Assembly (NCBI GenBank): GCA_964247055.1
Contig: OZ176050.1
Span: 11,036,001 to 11,100,000, forward strand
Reading direction: 5' to 3'
Length of the DNA stretch: 64,000 nucleotides
DNA from: Paragordius varius
Taxonomy: Eukaryota; Nematomorpha
Below the pieces are notes generated by a model. It worked only from the letters and a program-made list of their open reading frames with translations. It had not been told where the DNA came from and made no database searches. Every line of letters starts with the position of its first letter. Position 1 is the first letter of the stretch. This document shows positions 12,838 to 23,537 of this stretch, in pieces. Position numbers and translations under genes: made by a program.

Positions 12838-13538
12838 ACTACAAATTAATCGTTGAAAATTTCAAGTCGGTTCTTCACTTCAGGTTGGTCCATGATCATT
12901 TCAATGTGGTCCTTCAAATTTTTTAATTTGTTTTTAACTATTACAATCAAACCGTGTAACACTCATATATTTTATTATTTTTAAAGTTATTCTTTTAATC
13001 ATTCAGAAACTGTATACCTTCATAAATTTATTTAAAAAAATATAAAGTTTAGAGTCTCTTTTTTCCTTTTTTATTAAAAGGGTAAGGACTTAAATTGTAT
13101 CCGGACATGTGAAGGCTTTAACACTCGCCTGCCCAGGGCTGACAGTGATGATGGAAAAATTGCGTAGTTTTGGGGCTTGAACTCCGGCACACAGTGTAAG
13201 AGTCTGGCGCTTTACCTACTATACCATCATAAATAAGATTCCAAGAGGTTAAAAAATATAAGTTTTCTGGTTTATAAATTACAATATTTCGTTAAAAACA
13301 TTTATGCGTTAGTAGTATTCTTCAATTAAAATATTAGTTTGAAGAAAAAAATTGGTTTTAAGTGAAAAATTAATTTTATAAATATATAATAAATCAAGAA
13401 AATTAGGTTAAAAAATAATAAAATAAATAAATACATGCAAAATTTATGGTTAAAACCAAACTTAAAAAGTTTAAGGAACTTGAAGTGTTGAAGGACCAAC
13501 TTGAAATGTTCTAGTACACTCTTGAAGTAGAAATGGTA
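12838..13538. mobile_element. Inverted-repeat element inserted in the old LINE
   Basis: The ends are imperfect inverted repeats: a block with AATTTCAAGTCGGTTCTTC on the left and, reverse-complemented, CATTTCAAGTTGGTCCTTC on the right, each repeated in degenerate form toward the inside. LINE-like sequence stops at about 12838 (..VLTKECPEHYK) and resumes at about 13538 (PSEWKESFAV in the expected position), which places the insertion. The interior contains a tRNA-derived SINE and otherwise AT-rich non-coding DNA. Superfamily unknown. Confidence 0.55.
13085..13235 (-). repeat. tRNA-derived SINE (best copy)
   Basis: On the minus strand, 13230 down to about 13165 has an RNA polymerase III A-box (TGGTATAGTAGG followed by TAAAGCGCC) and, about 30 nt on, a B-box (GAGTTCAAGCC). 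The middle, with CTTACAC, resembles a valine-type anticodon arm. A non-tRNA body follows with ATCATCACTG and GGGCAGG. Related bodies occur at 21600-21710 and perhaps 30720-30825. Stems are degraded, so it is not a working tRNA gene. The 3' end is uncertain. Confidence 0.58.
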
Positions 13539-14590
13539 TATCATCCGAATGGAAGGAGAGTTTCGCTGTTACCATCAAAAGAGATATAAATGATTGTAAC
13601 AATGGATAAGATTGATGTGTCATACAATGAAGTTATTTGAGTAAAAAACGAATAAAAAATGGCTATTATAAAAGGTAATCAATTTGGTTTTAATCCTGTC
13701 CATCATCGATCCGATTCATGCACAAAAAAGGTTAATTGAAAAGCTAAAAATGAATAAGGAGTTGCATGGAATTTTAATAGATATGAAAAAGCGCTTGACA
13801 TTATATCACAGAATACAGTATGGCAGGGAAGACGAAAAAACGTGCCTGAAAGTTATATAAAAATCCAAAGCATGTACGGATCTCACTGCGCTAAAATTAA
13901 TAAACACCAGGGAGTGTCAGATCCTATTGAAATCCAAGAAGTCTATCAGGGTTCAGCAATCAGTGCGTTGCTATTTATCATATGCATGGACGAAATAACA
14001 AAAGAAGTTGGACAATGTGGAGACTGGTATTTTCTTGATGCAGATGACCCAATAGGGCTAGACGAGTTGTATGATCGAAATTGGTGAGCAATAGATTGAT
14101 GTGTTACACTGGTGCAATCTAAAAGTTAATAAAAGGAAAACGAAACTTATAATTTTTGGTGGGAAAAATCGAGAAATAGAATTGGAAGAAGTTTGTGTAT
14201 TAAAATGTCAGGAGGAATGGAAATATTTAAGAGCAATTTTAACAGCAGATATTTCTTTAACGCACATAAATCTAAGAATTCGAAGTAGTTTGGCAAATTT
14301 AAGATCTTAAATGTTTTGTGAGATACAAATATTGATCTAAAAGTAAAAGGTAAATTTTACAGTGCTGTTTTACAGCCAACAATAACGTTCAACTCACAGA
14401 CATGGGCACTAATGAAATAAGAAAGGCACTTTGAAATTACTGAAATCAGATTGCTTAGATTGATATAGGATGAGGAAAGACAAGCGATGATTTAAAATCG
14501 TCTTAGGTGGTTGGGACATGTAAAAAGAAGATATGGTAATTTTTATAATTTATTGCCTAAAGCTGAGTCACTAATTTGCGTGAAAAATTC

Positions 14591-15257
14591 GCAAAATTTA
14601 AGTGGAGAAATTTAATTATTGAGTACATAATGCACATTATAATTATTAATATAATTTAAAAGAAGTTTGCTAAAAATTGAAATTATTGTTGATGTTTTTA
14701 GTTTTAAGGCCGACAAGTCAAAAAATTTAAAATATGGAATAAAAATCTCGTGAAATCATTTTGCTAATCTTTGTGATAATATAACAATATTATAAGCATT
14801 TATCATTAACAAATAAAATAAATGGGCATGACTTTATGTAATTAACTTAAAATGGTCCGATATCGCGATAATTTATAAACAATTTTTTTATAAAACATAT
14901 CGTACCAATTATGTCGTTTTATTATAAAAATTTTATGGTATCGGTATGATGAATACTCTTAAAAATTTCTTAAAAACCTTTAATTAATAAAACAAATATT
15001 AGCTAATAGTATAAGTACAAAATCTTTTGAAAAGGCTAATATTGTAATTAAAATAAATAACAATAACGATCAAAAGGATAGTAACCTTTTTTAATGTAAT
15101 ATTTTCAAATTACTTTTCGTCATTTCCATTGAACTGATTATTTAGCCAAATGATTGGAATACCTTTATTAATTAAATGATTACAGATATTTATATTTTGT
15201 GTCGCGTTTGCACATATAAAAACCAATATATTTGCATAGAGTTAATGATAATTTTTT
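14591..15257. other. AT-rich DNA, nothing recognised
   Basis: No exon-like or repeat structure was identified between the old LINE and the next foldback element. Confidence 0.4.
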
Positions 15258-16369
15258 AGTGACAAAAACATAAGGTGTAAACATCAAATAAACTAAATAT
15301 AACACTACGTTTAAAATTGAGTGGTATTTTATCTAGATGAACTGATAGGAAAATATATCATGATTATTAGGGTTTACACTTTTGTGGTAAATTGTTCCGT
15401 ATCAGAGAATGGCAAAATTTGCCCCCATTTTGCCAAATAAAATATTTTAGCCAAAGGCAAAGCTTTATTTCAAAAAATATTATTGAAATATCATACACCA
15501 CTTATAAAAGCACAAATATAATAGTAAAATTTTCATTTTTAGATGTTTCTCCGCCAAATTATTTGGACCTAACTAGTTAAATAAACTCAAAAATGCCGAG
15601 ATTTCCCGATAAAAAATTTATCATATGCTATATTATAATAACAAATATATATTTAAAAAAATGCATACTTTGTATAAAAAATAATATTTCTCAAAATTTT
15701 AAAAAGCGTGCTTCATTTTGTTTTGAGGCACTATGGAGACGGTATAAATGCGCTTTAATATATTATAAAAAACTTTTCTATAATTCAATGGTGCTGAACA
15801 TTTCTATCAGCTGAGAATTTTGATTTGTATATTGGTTCGTCTTAAAATTTATGTGTAATTCAATATCACTTAATTAAATTAAAAGAATAAACCTTTAAAT
15901 TAAAATTCTTGAGGTGATAGAAAGTTCAGCATCATCGAAGATATAGAAAACCTTCCATAATACCCTAAAAAATTTTCAGTTACCACACGCCTCACAAGTC
16001 ATTAAACTCGTTAACAAGCTATAAATTAAATTTTTAAACACAAAATATCATTTTTTGGGATGTAAAAAATTAGTGTTTATTAAAAATTTTATCCTGCAAT
16101 CTCGGCATTTTTACGTTTATTTTAAATGGGTGAAAAAATTTGGGATTTACAGAGCCCATATCTAAAAATTAAAATTCTATAAAAATATTGTTTTACTTTT
16201 TATATGTCATAAAATTTTATTTAAAAAAATATGGGCAAAATTTGCCATTTTCTGATATAAAGCAGTTACCACAACTTTCTAAAATACTCATAAGGGCCAA
16301 AACCAAAAGCATAATAATTCTGATACATTTTAATCACAATATATAATCATCAAAATTTTTGTGGACACT
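15258..16369. repeat. Foldback family A, long palindromic copy
   Basis: Two arms of about 500 bp face each other around a centre near 15861. Outer pair: TTTTGTGGTAAA..TCAGAGAATGGCAAA at about 15378-15412 against its complement near 16235-16275. Inner pair: GTGCTGAACATTTCTATCA (15791-15809) against TGATAGAAAGTTCAGC (15915-15930). The right terminus reads GTGGACACTATG. It is non-coding; open frames at 15392-15814 lie inside the arms and are not genes. Probably a non-autonomous foldback transposon. Confidence 0.7.
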
Positions 16370-17009
16370 ATGTATGCAAAAAACCAAAATTCACAATTTA
16401 GTTTTATATCGTAAATTTTTAAAAACTAAATTTGACTCAATAAGGGGCTTCTCCAATGAGGGACTGTATAATCCAATTTCTCTTTTTTGGATTTTAAAGT
16501 CTAGCTTGCTTATTAAATTTTAATTTACATTTATTTTCGACTCAGAAACAGATATTATATATTTGAAATTGGAGGTATATTTAGATAAATTATGTGTATA
16601 TAGTAAAATGTAAGAATTCTCATGGTGCTTTTAATTTTGGCTTACGGTTACTAATTTTCCGGTGCTCCACATCCAAATAGTCGCAATAGCGCACAGTAAT
16701 ACAAAATTATTTTATGTAAGCTGAAGACTTTAAACTAATTTGATTACTTAATATAAGCTCTAATATATATTTAAAAACAAAACAACATTTGTAAAAATTT
16801 AAAATTTAGAAGGATGATCTTAAATTCTTAAACCTCTCTAAAATAGGCTAACTTCTTTTAATGGAAAAACCGAAATGCCTAATAACAAGATTTTGTACGT
16901 GCTAGATTATAACATTAAAAAATTATCATATTTATTAGATTAATTTTTTTTAAAATTATTATCATAATGTGTTAAACTTTTACCTGTTTTTCAGTCAATT
17001 ATTAATTAT
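16370..17009. other. AT-rich DNA, no gene seen
   Basis: Nothing coding or repeated was recognised between the foldback element and the mariner remnant. Confidence 0.35.
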
Positions 17010-17990
17010 TTTTTTCCCACAGCTTTTACTTATTTTGCTTATCTCTCAAGTAATGCATGGATGCTGTTACAGAAAAAGCGAGTGTCATAAACTATTAGTC
17101 AAGCTATTTTTTAACGTCTACGAAATCATTGAAGTGTTGCTCCGCGAGGGTGTGCCCATTGATGCAAAGTTGTATTAGTTAAATAAATCCAGGTCAGTAG
17201 AGTGCGGATGCTAGGAAATATCCTATCAAAACATTTTTAAAAGGTCTTTCACAGATTTTACCGCGTGAGACGACCCCTCATGTAACAAAGTTATTACCAT
17301 GTTTTCTGGCTCATTCTGGCTGTTTTTCGATTAATGTATGGCTCTATTTAGGTATTTATTAGCGATAATTATTAACAATTTCACAAACCTCAAAAAACAC
17401 TTTAATCCTCAGACGCAGATCATGGTTTTCTATCCGAAGCGATTGGGCATTGCTGTTGATGTACCGGCCTAACATGGTAAAAGTAACGATATGCTCGATT
17501 TGGATTTACAAAAGCAAATTACCCATAATTCGGTGAAAAAATGCTTTCTTTGCGTAACGTTCTAGGAGGATTTCATTAGTCACTTTGCGATTTTCGATTT
17601 AACGTTCATTGAATTTGTGTAAAACAGATATACAGAGTTTTTCGGCATTCCCATTGGCCTATTAATTGGTTTTGGTGATATTTGTGATGTTTCTGCTGTT
17701 AAATTTATTGGGTCATCATTTAAAAACTCTTGCACTTTAGCATTTGCGCAGTTGTGTGGTCTACAAGATCGTCTACACTCTATCTTATAAAATCATAACT
17801 AGAAACCATGTCTTACATGTGAATCGAAGCATTTTCACCACTAAGAGAAGACCTAAGCACACAGGAGAATAATCTACAGAGACATTTCGTTTCTTTTGAG
17901 ATTAAAGCAACAAACACACACGAGTTGGTTTTCCCAAAAACTAGAGCCTTTATCTTCAATCAGGTCAAATTTTGTGACTTAAAGAGGACG
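17010..17990 (-). pseudogene. mariner transposase remnant (minus strand)
   Basis: Read from high to low coordinate, broken frames give transposase blocks: a PNRFG..KTMICVWG block (about 17455-17415), the second catalytic region as VITLLHEGSSHAVKSV (about 17300-17250), DLDLFN..YNFASMG (about 17190-17140, the SPDLAPxDYHLFASMG motif) and FFCNSIHALLER (about 17080-17045). These follow mauritiana-type mariner order. Multiple stops are present, and the catalytic DNAPSH motif has decayed to HEGSSH. The N-terminal third (to about 17990) is barely recognisable. Confidence 0.68.
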
Positions 17991-18189
17991 TTTGGGGCAA
18001 GCATTTGCCATTAGAAGAAAAGGGCTTTTGAAAGTTATCGTTGGTTGTCAAACATTTGGTTAACTTACATAAATGTTAAAATGGTTTTAAATATTAAACG
18101 TACTCATGTAAAAGAATGTGGGCCCTTTTGTTGACCACACAATTGCGAAGACAACCAAGAGTAATTGGATGATGCCCCAACTTACACTT

Positions 18190-18652
18190 AACAACACCAC
18201 AGTGCACACAAAAAAATATTCTGATAAAATATGTATATTCTGATAGAAAATATTTCTGGATTTTCATAATGCTTTTGAATTTGCCTTAGATATAAGAAAG
18301 TTATTAACACTTTTGTTTCTTTTTATAAAGCTAGCCCATTTAAGGAATGGCAAAAAAATTTTAAAATTAAATTTTTTCAAATTGTATTACTTATAAAATG
18401 GTATATTATATATATTAATGATATTTTTTGGAATAAAGAATTTAGCTTCTACCTAAAAAATTTAATTTAGGAAAGTTTTTCACAAATTTTCCGATTTTTT
18501 TATATGAAGCAATTAACACAAAATAAGTAATTATTTTTCATAGATAACTTATACAGCCCAAAATCAAAAACACCATGATTCTGTTACATTTCATCAGAAT
18601 ATTTATATTTTGCAGAAAATTTCTTATATTCCCGATTTTGTGCGCAATACCG
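18190..18652. repeat. Foldback/MITE family A copy between two mariners
   Basis: Left end AGTGCACACAAAAAAATATT; the right end is the complement of ATTGCGCACAAAATCGGG. The next about 90 bp are also inverted (ATTCTGATA repeats, then an ATAATGCTTTTGAATTT block opposite ACACCATGATTCTGTTAC). Roughly 460 bp, non-coding, same family as 15258-16369 and 25130-25450. It sits exactly between two oppositely oriented mariner remnants. Confidence 0.62.
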
Positions 18653-18679
18653 TTGTCATAATCAACAAAAACTATAAGA

Positions 18680-19310
18680 TGAAGTTCAAGAGAAAAGATT
18701 AATAAACTTGGTAAGTGGATCCTACTTAATTTAAATGAACGTCAAATTGAATATCGCAAAATGATTTTCTAAAACTATGCTTCAACGTCGCAAAAACAAA
18801 TATTATTGCATCGAATTGGGACAGAAATGGCTTTTTTCGTATCCCCAAAGCGGAAAAATTGTGGCTTCACTTAACAAACCGGTTCATCTACATCAATTCC
18901 GAACTTGTAAAACCCGGTAAAACCGTTATTAGACAACGCTATCGCCAACAAATGATTGATTCTAACTATACATAAATAAAAAAACAGCCCAGATGGGCCA
19001 GAAAACAAGGTAAAGTTTTTTCCCTATGACAATGCGCAGTCTCACACAACGGTATCAGTGAAAGGCACCTTGAAATTGCTATTGGAAATTCTTTCGCCTC
19101 CGCTGATCTATCCTGACTTGGCGCCATTTGACTCATACAACTTTGCATCAATGGGACAGTCGCAGAGCAACACTTCAATATATCGAAGACGATTCCGCAA
19201 AGGACAATCGGTTTTTTGGCACGCCATTCATATATTACCAGAGAGATGTGTGTGGTCTGTGGAAGCCGATGTACAATTTTTAAATAACATCAATAATCAT
19301 TTTTTTCCAA
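18680..19310 (+). pseudogene. mariner transposase remnant (plus strand)
   Basis: Broken frames give ILLNLNERQIEYRK (about 18712), LLHRIGTEM..SPKRKNCG (about 18808-18865), VKPGKTVIRQRYRQQMIDSN (about 18907-18965), PRWARKQGKV (about 18990), PYDNAQSHTTVSVKGTL (about 19022), YPDLAPFDSYNFASMG (about 19110) and IHILPERCVWSVEAD (about 19230). The order matches mauritiana-type mariner. About 25 codons between the SPKRK and KPG blocks are missing, and several stops and shifts interrupt the gene. It resembles the minus-strand copy (both have YNFASMG and SNTS) and is probably the same subfamily. Confidence 0.75.
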
Positions 19311-19409
19311 ATTTATGTTTTGTTTTTATTTATCAAAAAACCGGTAAAAATTTGTTAATACCTGGTATAATTATACATCTACAAATTTGGTTTGTCTTTA
19401 TTAATACAA

Positions 19410-20175
19410 TTTTTTTATATATACTATTCAAAAGCAGCATTTTTCAACCAAACGCAACATTTTTTAAAGCAAAGACCTTATTTTTTCAAACAAACGCAAC
19501 ATTTTTTACCAAAGACAAATTTTTTCAACCAAACGCACAATTTTTTTTAAGATAAACTTTCTTCATTTTATGACAATTTATTATAAATATTCATTTAATT
19601 TTGAGATTAAGATAAGTTTTTTAGCTCAGTTATTATATTAATGTTTCATTATCAATATTTGCCGGAATGATCAACTTTATTTTCATCTATAAACATGTAT
19701 TTGCAAAAATTGGAGTTTCAATATATTACATGTTTATAACAAAAAGGTAACGAGGTTGATTTTTTTTAAATATTGTAATTTTACTTATAATATCAAACTC
19801 CTATATTGGAAATTTTTTTTATTGAAAAAAAAGTTTAGATAAAATATTTAATATTAAATAACACAAAAATATGGGCAAAGTTAAAATGTTTGACAATGAA
19901 TTTACCAACAAATATTGATAATAAAACATTAAAACATAATTGAACGCTAAAAATCATCTAATCAAAAAATTAATATTATAATACTTAATAACAAATTGTG
20001 ATAAGATTAAAAAATTTGTCTTTAAAATTGTTGCGTTCGCTTGAAAAAATGTTGTTGGTAGGAAAAATGCCTTTCCTTTTAATAAATTTGTTAAAAAATG
20101 TTGTACATGCTTGAATAAATTGTTGTCTTTGCTTGAAAATTTTTTTCAAGTATTGCTTTTGACGTAAAAATAGTA
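19410..20175. repeat. Foldback element family D with repeat-rich arms
   Basis: The left arm (about 19430-19560) has three to four degenerate repeats of TTTTTTCAACCAAACGCAAC with an AAAGCAAAGAC variant. The right arm (20025-20140) carries the complements (GTTGCGTTCGCTTGAAAAAA, GTTGTCTTTGCTTGAAAA). Inner complementarity continues (TTATCAATATTTGCCGG against CCAACAAATATTGATAATAA) to a centre near 19785. The open frame ending at 19555 is a by-product of the repeats. A small hairpin of the same repeat lies at 61437-61545. Confidence 0.62.
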
Positions 20176-20282
20176 TATATAAGCCCCAAAACCAAAAGCA
20201 TCATGATACATGAGACAATATTTTACAAAATAAATTTATCCTATTGGGTTATTTGTTTGCACTGTGTTATGTATATTTATAT
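20150..20282. repeat. Family A terminal fragment
   Basis: AGCCCCAAAACCAAAAGCAT followed by CATGATACAT and ending TTTGCACTGTG matches the right end of the other family A copies. Only the terminal about 130 bp are present, abutting element D. Confidence 0.45.
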
Positions 20283-21599
20283 AAAACATTGATTGTAATT
20301 TATGTTACCGAGAACTCCGGAATCATAATATGGTTTGATTAGGATGTTATCATCGATCCAACTAATGAAATATAATATATATTGATTGCATTATTCATTT
20401 AACAATTTAATTATTGGATGTATTGCATTTATGATTATGAGTTATGCAGAAATTAAAGGATATACTACAATGTCCTTTTCGACCGCAATGGACTATGGGA
20501 AAAAATATATGGCCGAATAGCCGCATCATGAACCTTCTTTCAAAAAATCGATTTTTTCAAATTTATAAATTAATTTATAGTTTTTAATAGCATGTGATGA
20601 TACTTCAAATTATAATACAAATATATTTCAAATAAAAAATGATAAAAATTTAATAACGATTTTTAACTGAGGAGCGAAATACCCCCCACAAACTATAAGA
20701 GCGTATTTTTAATAATCGATTTAATTTAAAAACTAGGACTTCCTTAAATCAGAAAAGCGCATGATGATCCTATGAGCGAATTGATTTATCAGCACTGTTT
20801 ATACTCAAAAACTTACGGGGTCAAAAAATCATTTGCATGCTGCTTTTAAAACATAAGTTGGATATTAAAAAACAATTAGATTTTAAAAAAGTATAGAAGC
20901 CATATTGGGATAATATAAAATAAAAATGAATCTATATTTTATAACATTAGAAAAGTTGTAGATTTCAATTTTGTCATAATTGATACATAGCATCCTATTA
21001 CTCATTTTGAGTCTGTCCATATCTGACTTCCAAAATTTTTATTAAAATAGGCTCACATCATATGTTTTATTTCTTTGATACTTCCATTTATTTTTGTCAT
21101 TCTTCTCGACATAATTTTGCTATATAACTTCATCCTTTACTTAAAAATACTTTATTCTGAAGATAATTAACAAAATATTATTCTTCTTGACATAAAACTT
21201 TTTCTTATGGTAAATCTTATTCAAATGTTTAATAAAATATGCTATTAATCATAAATTACCATTGTATTAATTAAATATAAAAATATTTATATATTAATAC
21301 CTTTTTCTTCTCCCTTTTATGAAAGTGGACTTAAAAGTTTCTTTTTTGAGATGTAAAATCCATCGTAAAAAATTTGGGTTTTGTACGGACATCTAAATTG
21401 ATAATATTTTAATTGTATAGCTATCCGTTTAGTCCTAACCCGTCAACAATATAAAATTAATTGTATACTTAACAGTAAAACTAGTTTTTCATATACATAC
21501 TAATTTTAATAAACTGCCAGGGCATGCCTGTAACTCTTTAACTATAATTGCTATTCTTTATATGGCTCAGTAAAAGTAAGTATAAATATAAAATTGGAC
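20283..21599. other. AT-rich DNA, no gene seen
   Basis: No exon, RNA gene or repeat border was recognised. Confidence 0.4.
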
Positions 21600-21710
21600 A
21601 ACACAAGCGACAGTTCCCTGCCTACGGCAGTGATGATAAAAAATTGCATTAAAAACTCTGACACACTTACACGCATATACGTGGCGGCGTCATGCTTTTT
21701 TGGTCGATAA
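21600..21710 (-). repeat. SINE fragment related to 13085-13235
   Basis: On the minus strand the block GTGTGTCAGAG..GCAATTTTTTATCATCACTG followed by GGCAGGG matches the body and 3' part of the SINE at 13085-13235. The A-box part is degenerate. Confidence 0.45.
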
Positions 21711-22185
21711 TTTAATATATTAACTATTTTAAGTTAAATGAGACGGGTAATTTTACGTAAATTTTAAAAAAAATCAATTCAAATAACACAAAAAGCATGG
21801 AACGATTTCAAAATAAATTAATAATAATAGAAGATCACTATTATTAAAGCACAATACTTGCCTACTGTAACAAAAATGAACGCTTTGATATCTGATAATT
21901 TTAAATTTAAAATAACAGTTCTTTCCTTATTCATTACAATGTTAATTATATGATAGATGGCCATAAAGAAAAAAATATTCTCTATCAAATTTTGAGTTGA
22001 TATTCATGTAGATTCCTTATTATCAAATGATACATATATGGAGTGTCAAATTTTGGGCCACCGTATTTAAGTTTTGGAAGATTTAAATATTTATGAGTGT
22101 CAATGATAGTTAACCCTATTTTTATATTAAATAAATGAATGGACAAATTATTGTTCATTTTTACTTCAAGGTGTTGAAGTATTTT

Positions 22186-22187
<2 letters not shown>

Positions 22188-22257
<70 letters not shown>
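22188..22257. repeat. TA dinucleotide microsatellite
   Basis: About 70 bp of TA repeats with one TTT interruption. Shorter TA runs occur at about 26928-26960, 28600-28622, 41311-41353, 41826-41845, 45058-45077 and 48686-48704, several of them touching transposon ends. Confidence 0.9.
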
Positions 22258-22261
<4 letters not shown>

Positions 22262-22384
22262 CATAAAATATTACTTGATAACTGGGATATTCATAGGTTT
22301 CGGCAAACCCATATTTTACTGTAAATCCTATTGTATCCCTCTATAAGAAATAAATAAATAGTACAATTTATGTAATATATATAA

Positions 22385-23504
22385 CACTGGACAACAAATT
22401 TTTCTGCCACTCGAGTTTTTTGAATTTTCTGATATTTAGTATCATTTTAACAGTAAATCTGAAATAAAAATTATAACTCGTTGGAAGAATTTTGTATAAT
22501 TTGATTTTTTTGATTATGCGCCCTCTTTATAAAAATTTTACTAAAAAATATTTTTCTTTGAAAATATACAAGTAATGCCCATTTGTAATATATCATTCGA
22601 AAGAGTAATAAAAACTCTATAAAATGCATACTAATCGTATTACATCGACAGTTAATATTGGACACAAAGAGCGACAAACGCGCGAAGCGAGAGCATTTTT
22701 TTTAATTATTATATTTTTAAAACTAATGGATGAAAATAGCTCAAACTTTGTTTAGATGGTGATGAATGTCCAAAAAAGATAACACAAGAAAGTTTTTTTG
22801 ATTAAAACATTTTTTATTGCTTTTGTGTCACTCAAAACAACCATTTTTAAGTTTTTTGTTTTTTAAAAATTACCATCTCATCAATATTAATTTATTTTCT
22901 TTATAAGGCTGATAATTTCGAAATTTTAAAGATAAAAACAAAGTTTAAGGTATTTTTGATCTTTTATAGCCATTATGTAATAAATTTACAGTTATAACTA
23001 TGCATTTTAGTATCCACCAGGTTAAATATTTATGATAATAATAATTTTTATTAAAAAAGCAAACCAAAAGCTTTTTCAAACATTTATTTAAAATTAAATA
23101 TTAATATAACCCTAATGATTATATTAAAATAATTTGTATGATTATCAAATTAGTTGGTCTGTGAAAATTCTTGACTTACTTAAGGATTAATTTCGACCAT
23201 TTAAATCCAAATAACTTTTACATCCGATTGATTTAAATGACTTACTACCATTTAAAAAATGCAGTTTTTTGCGCTCTTTCGAATGATATAAAATACATGG
23301 CTTCATATCTCAAACTTTTAATTTTCGAAATTTCGAGTTTAATGTTAAATCGGGGCCAAAAATTATCGATAAACTCTAATATAAAAAAATTCTTCCATGC
23401 TAGACCAATTTTCTTTTCAGTTATACTAATTATGTACTTTAATGAAATAAATTTTAAATTTACAAGAATGGCAGTTAAAAAAAGTTAAATTTTTTTGTCT
23501 AGTG
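22385..23504. repeat. Foldback element family C
   Basis: Terminal inverted repeats CACTGGACAACAAATTTTT and CACTAGACAAAAAAATTTAA are both flanked by TA-rich DNA. Arms of about 300 bp pair imperfectly, for example ATATCATTCGAAAGAG at about 22599 with CTCTTTCGAATGATAT at about 23275. Open frames at 22471-22677 and 23237-23488 fall inside the arms and are not genes. The right end is 27 bp from the splice donor of an M13-gene exon (23538). A fragment with the same terminus (ACTGGACAATAAATTTT) occurs at about 24738. Confidence 0.68.
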
Positions 23505-23537
23505 TAATATATAAAACTCATAAAAGCCAATACTTAC

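Larger units (their letters stand above)
11390..14590 (+). mobile_element. Old LINE (RTE-like, second family), fragmented
   Basis: Scattered blocks in several frames follow LINE order. The endonuclease region has INVGSLRSKRYELVETIR, GVAILVCP, LSLYAPQ (about 11460-11755), VDFNGHVEK (about 11840) and TYESGNKIK (about 12018). The RT region has YKAAGPDD (about 12721), ELHGILIDM (about 13760), GSAISALLFIICMDE (about 13950), LDADDP at the FADD position (about 14035) and a tail with WLGHVKRR (about 14508). Many stops and shifts indicate great age. The motif style differs from the 319-3621 LINE. About 700 bp of foreign DNA (about 12838-13538) interrupts the block before the RT. Confidence 0.75.

Noticed and set aside
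13165-13230. Functional tRNA gene
   Set aside because: A- and B-boxes are present but acceptor and anticodon stems do not pair and a repeat body follows, so it is SINE-derived.
15392-15814. Two open frames of 62 and 73 codons
   Set aside because: They lie entirely in one arm of a palindromic repeat and have no splice borders or motifs.
19430-19560. CRISPR-like or coding tandem repeat
   Set aside because: The repeats are degenerate, AT-rich and mirrored at 20025-20140, so they are arms of a foldback element in a eukaryote.
23237-23488. 83-codon plus-strand open frame
   Set aside because: It coincides with the right arm of foldback element C.
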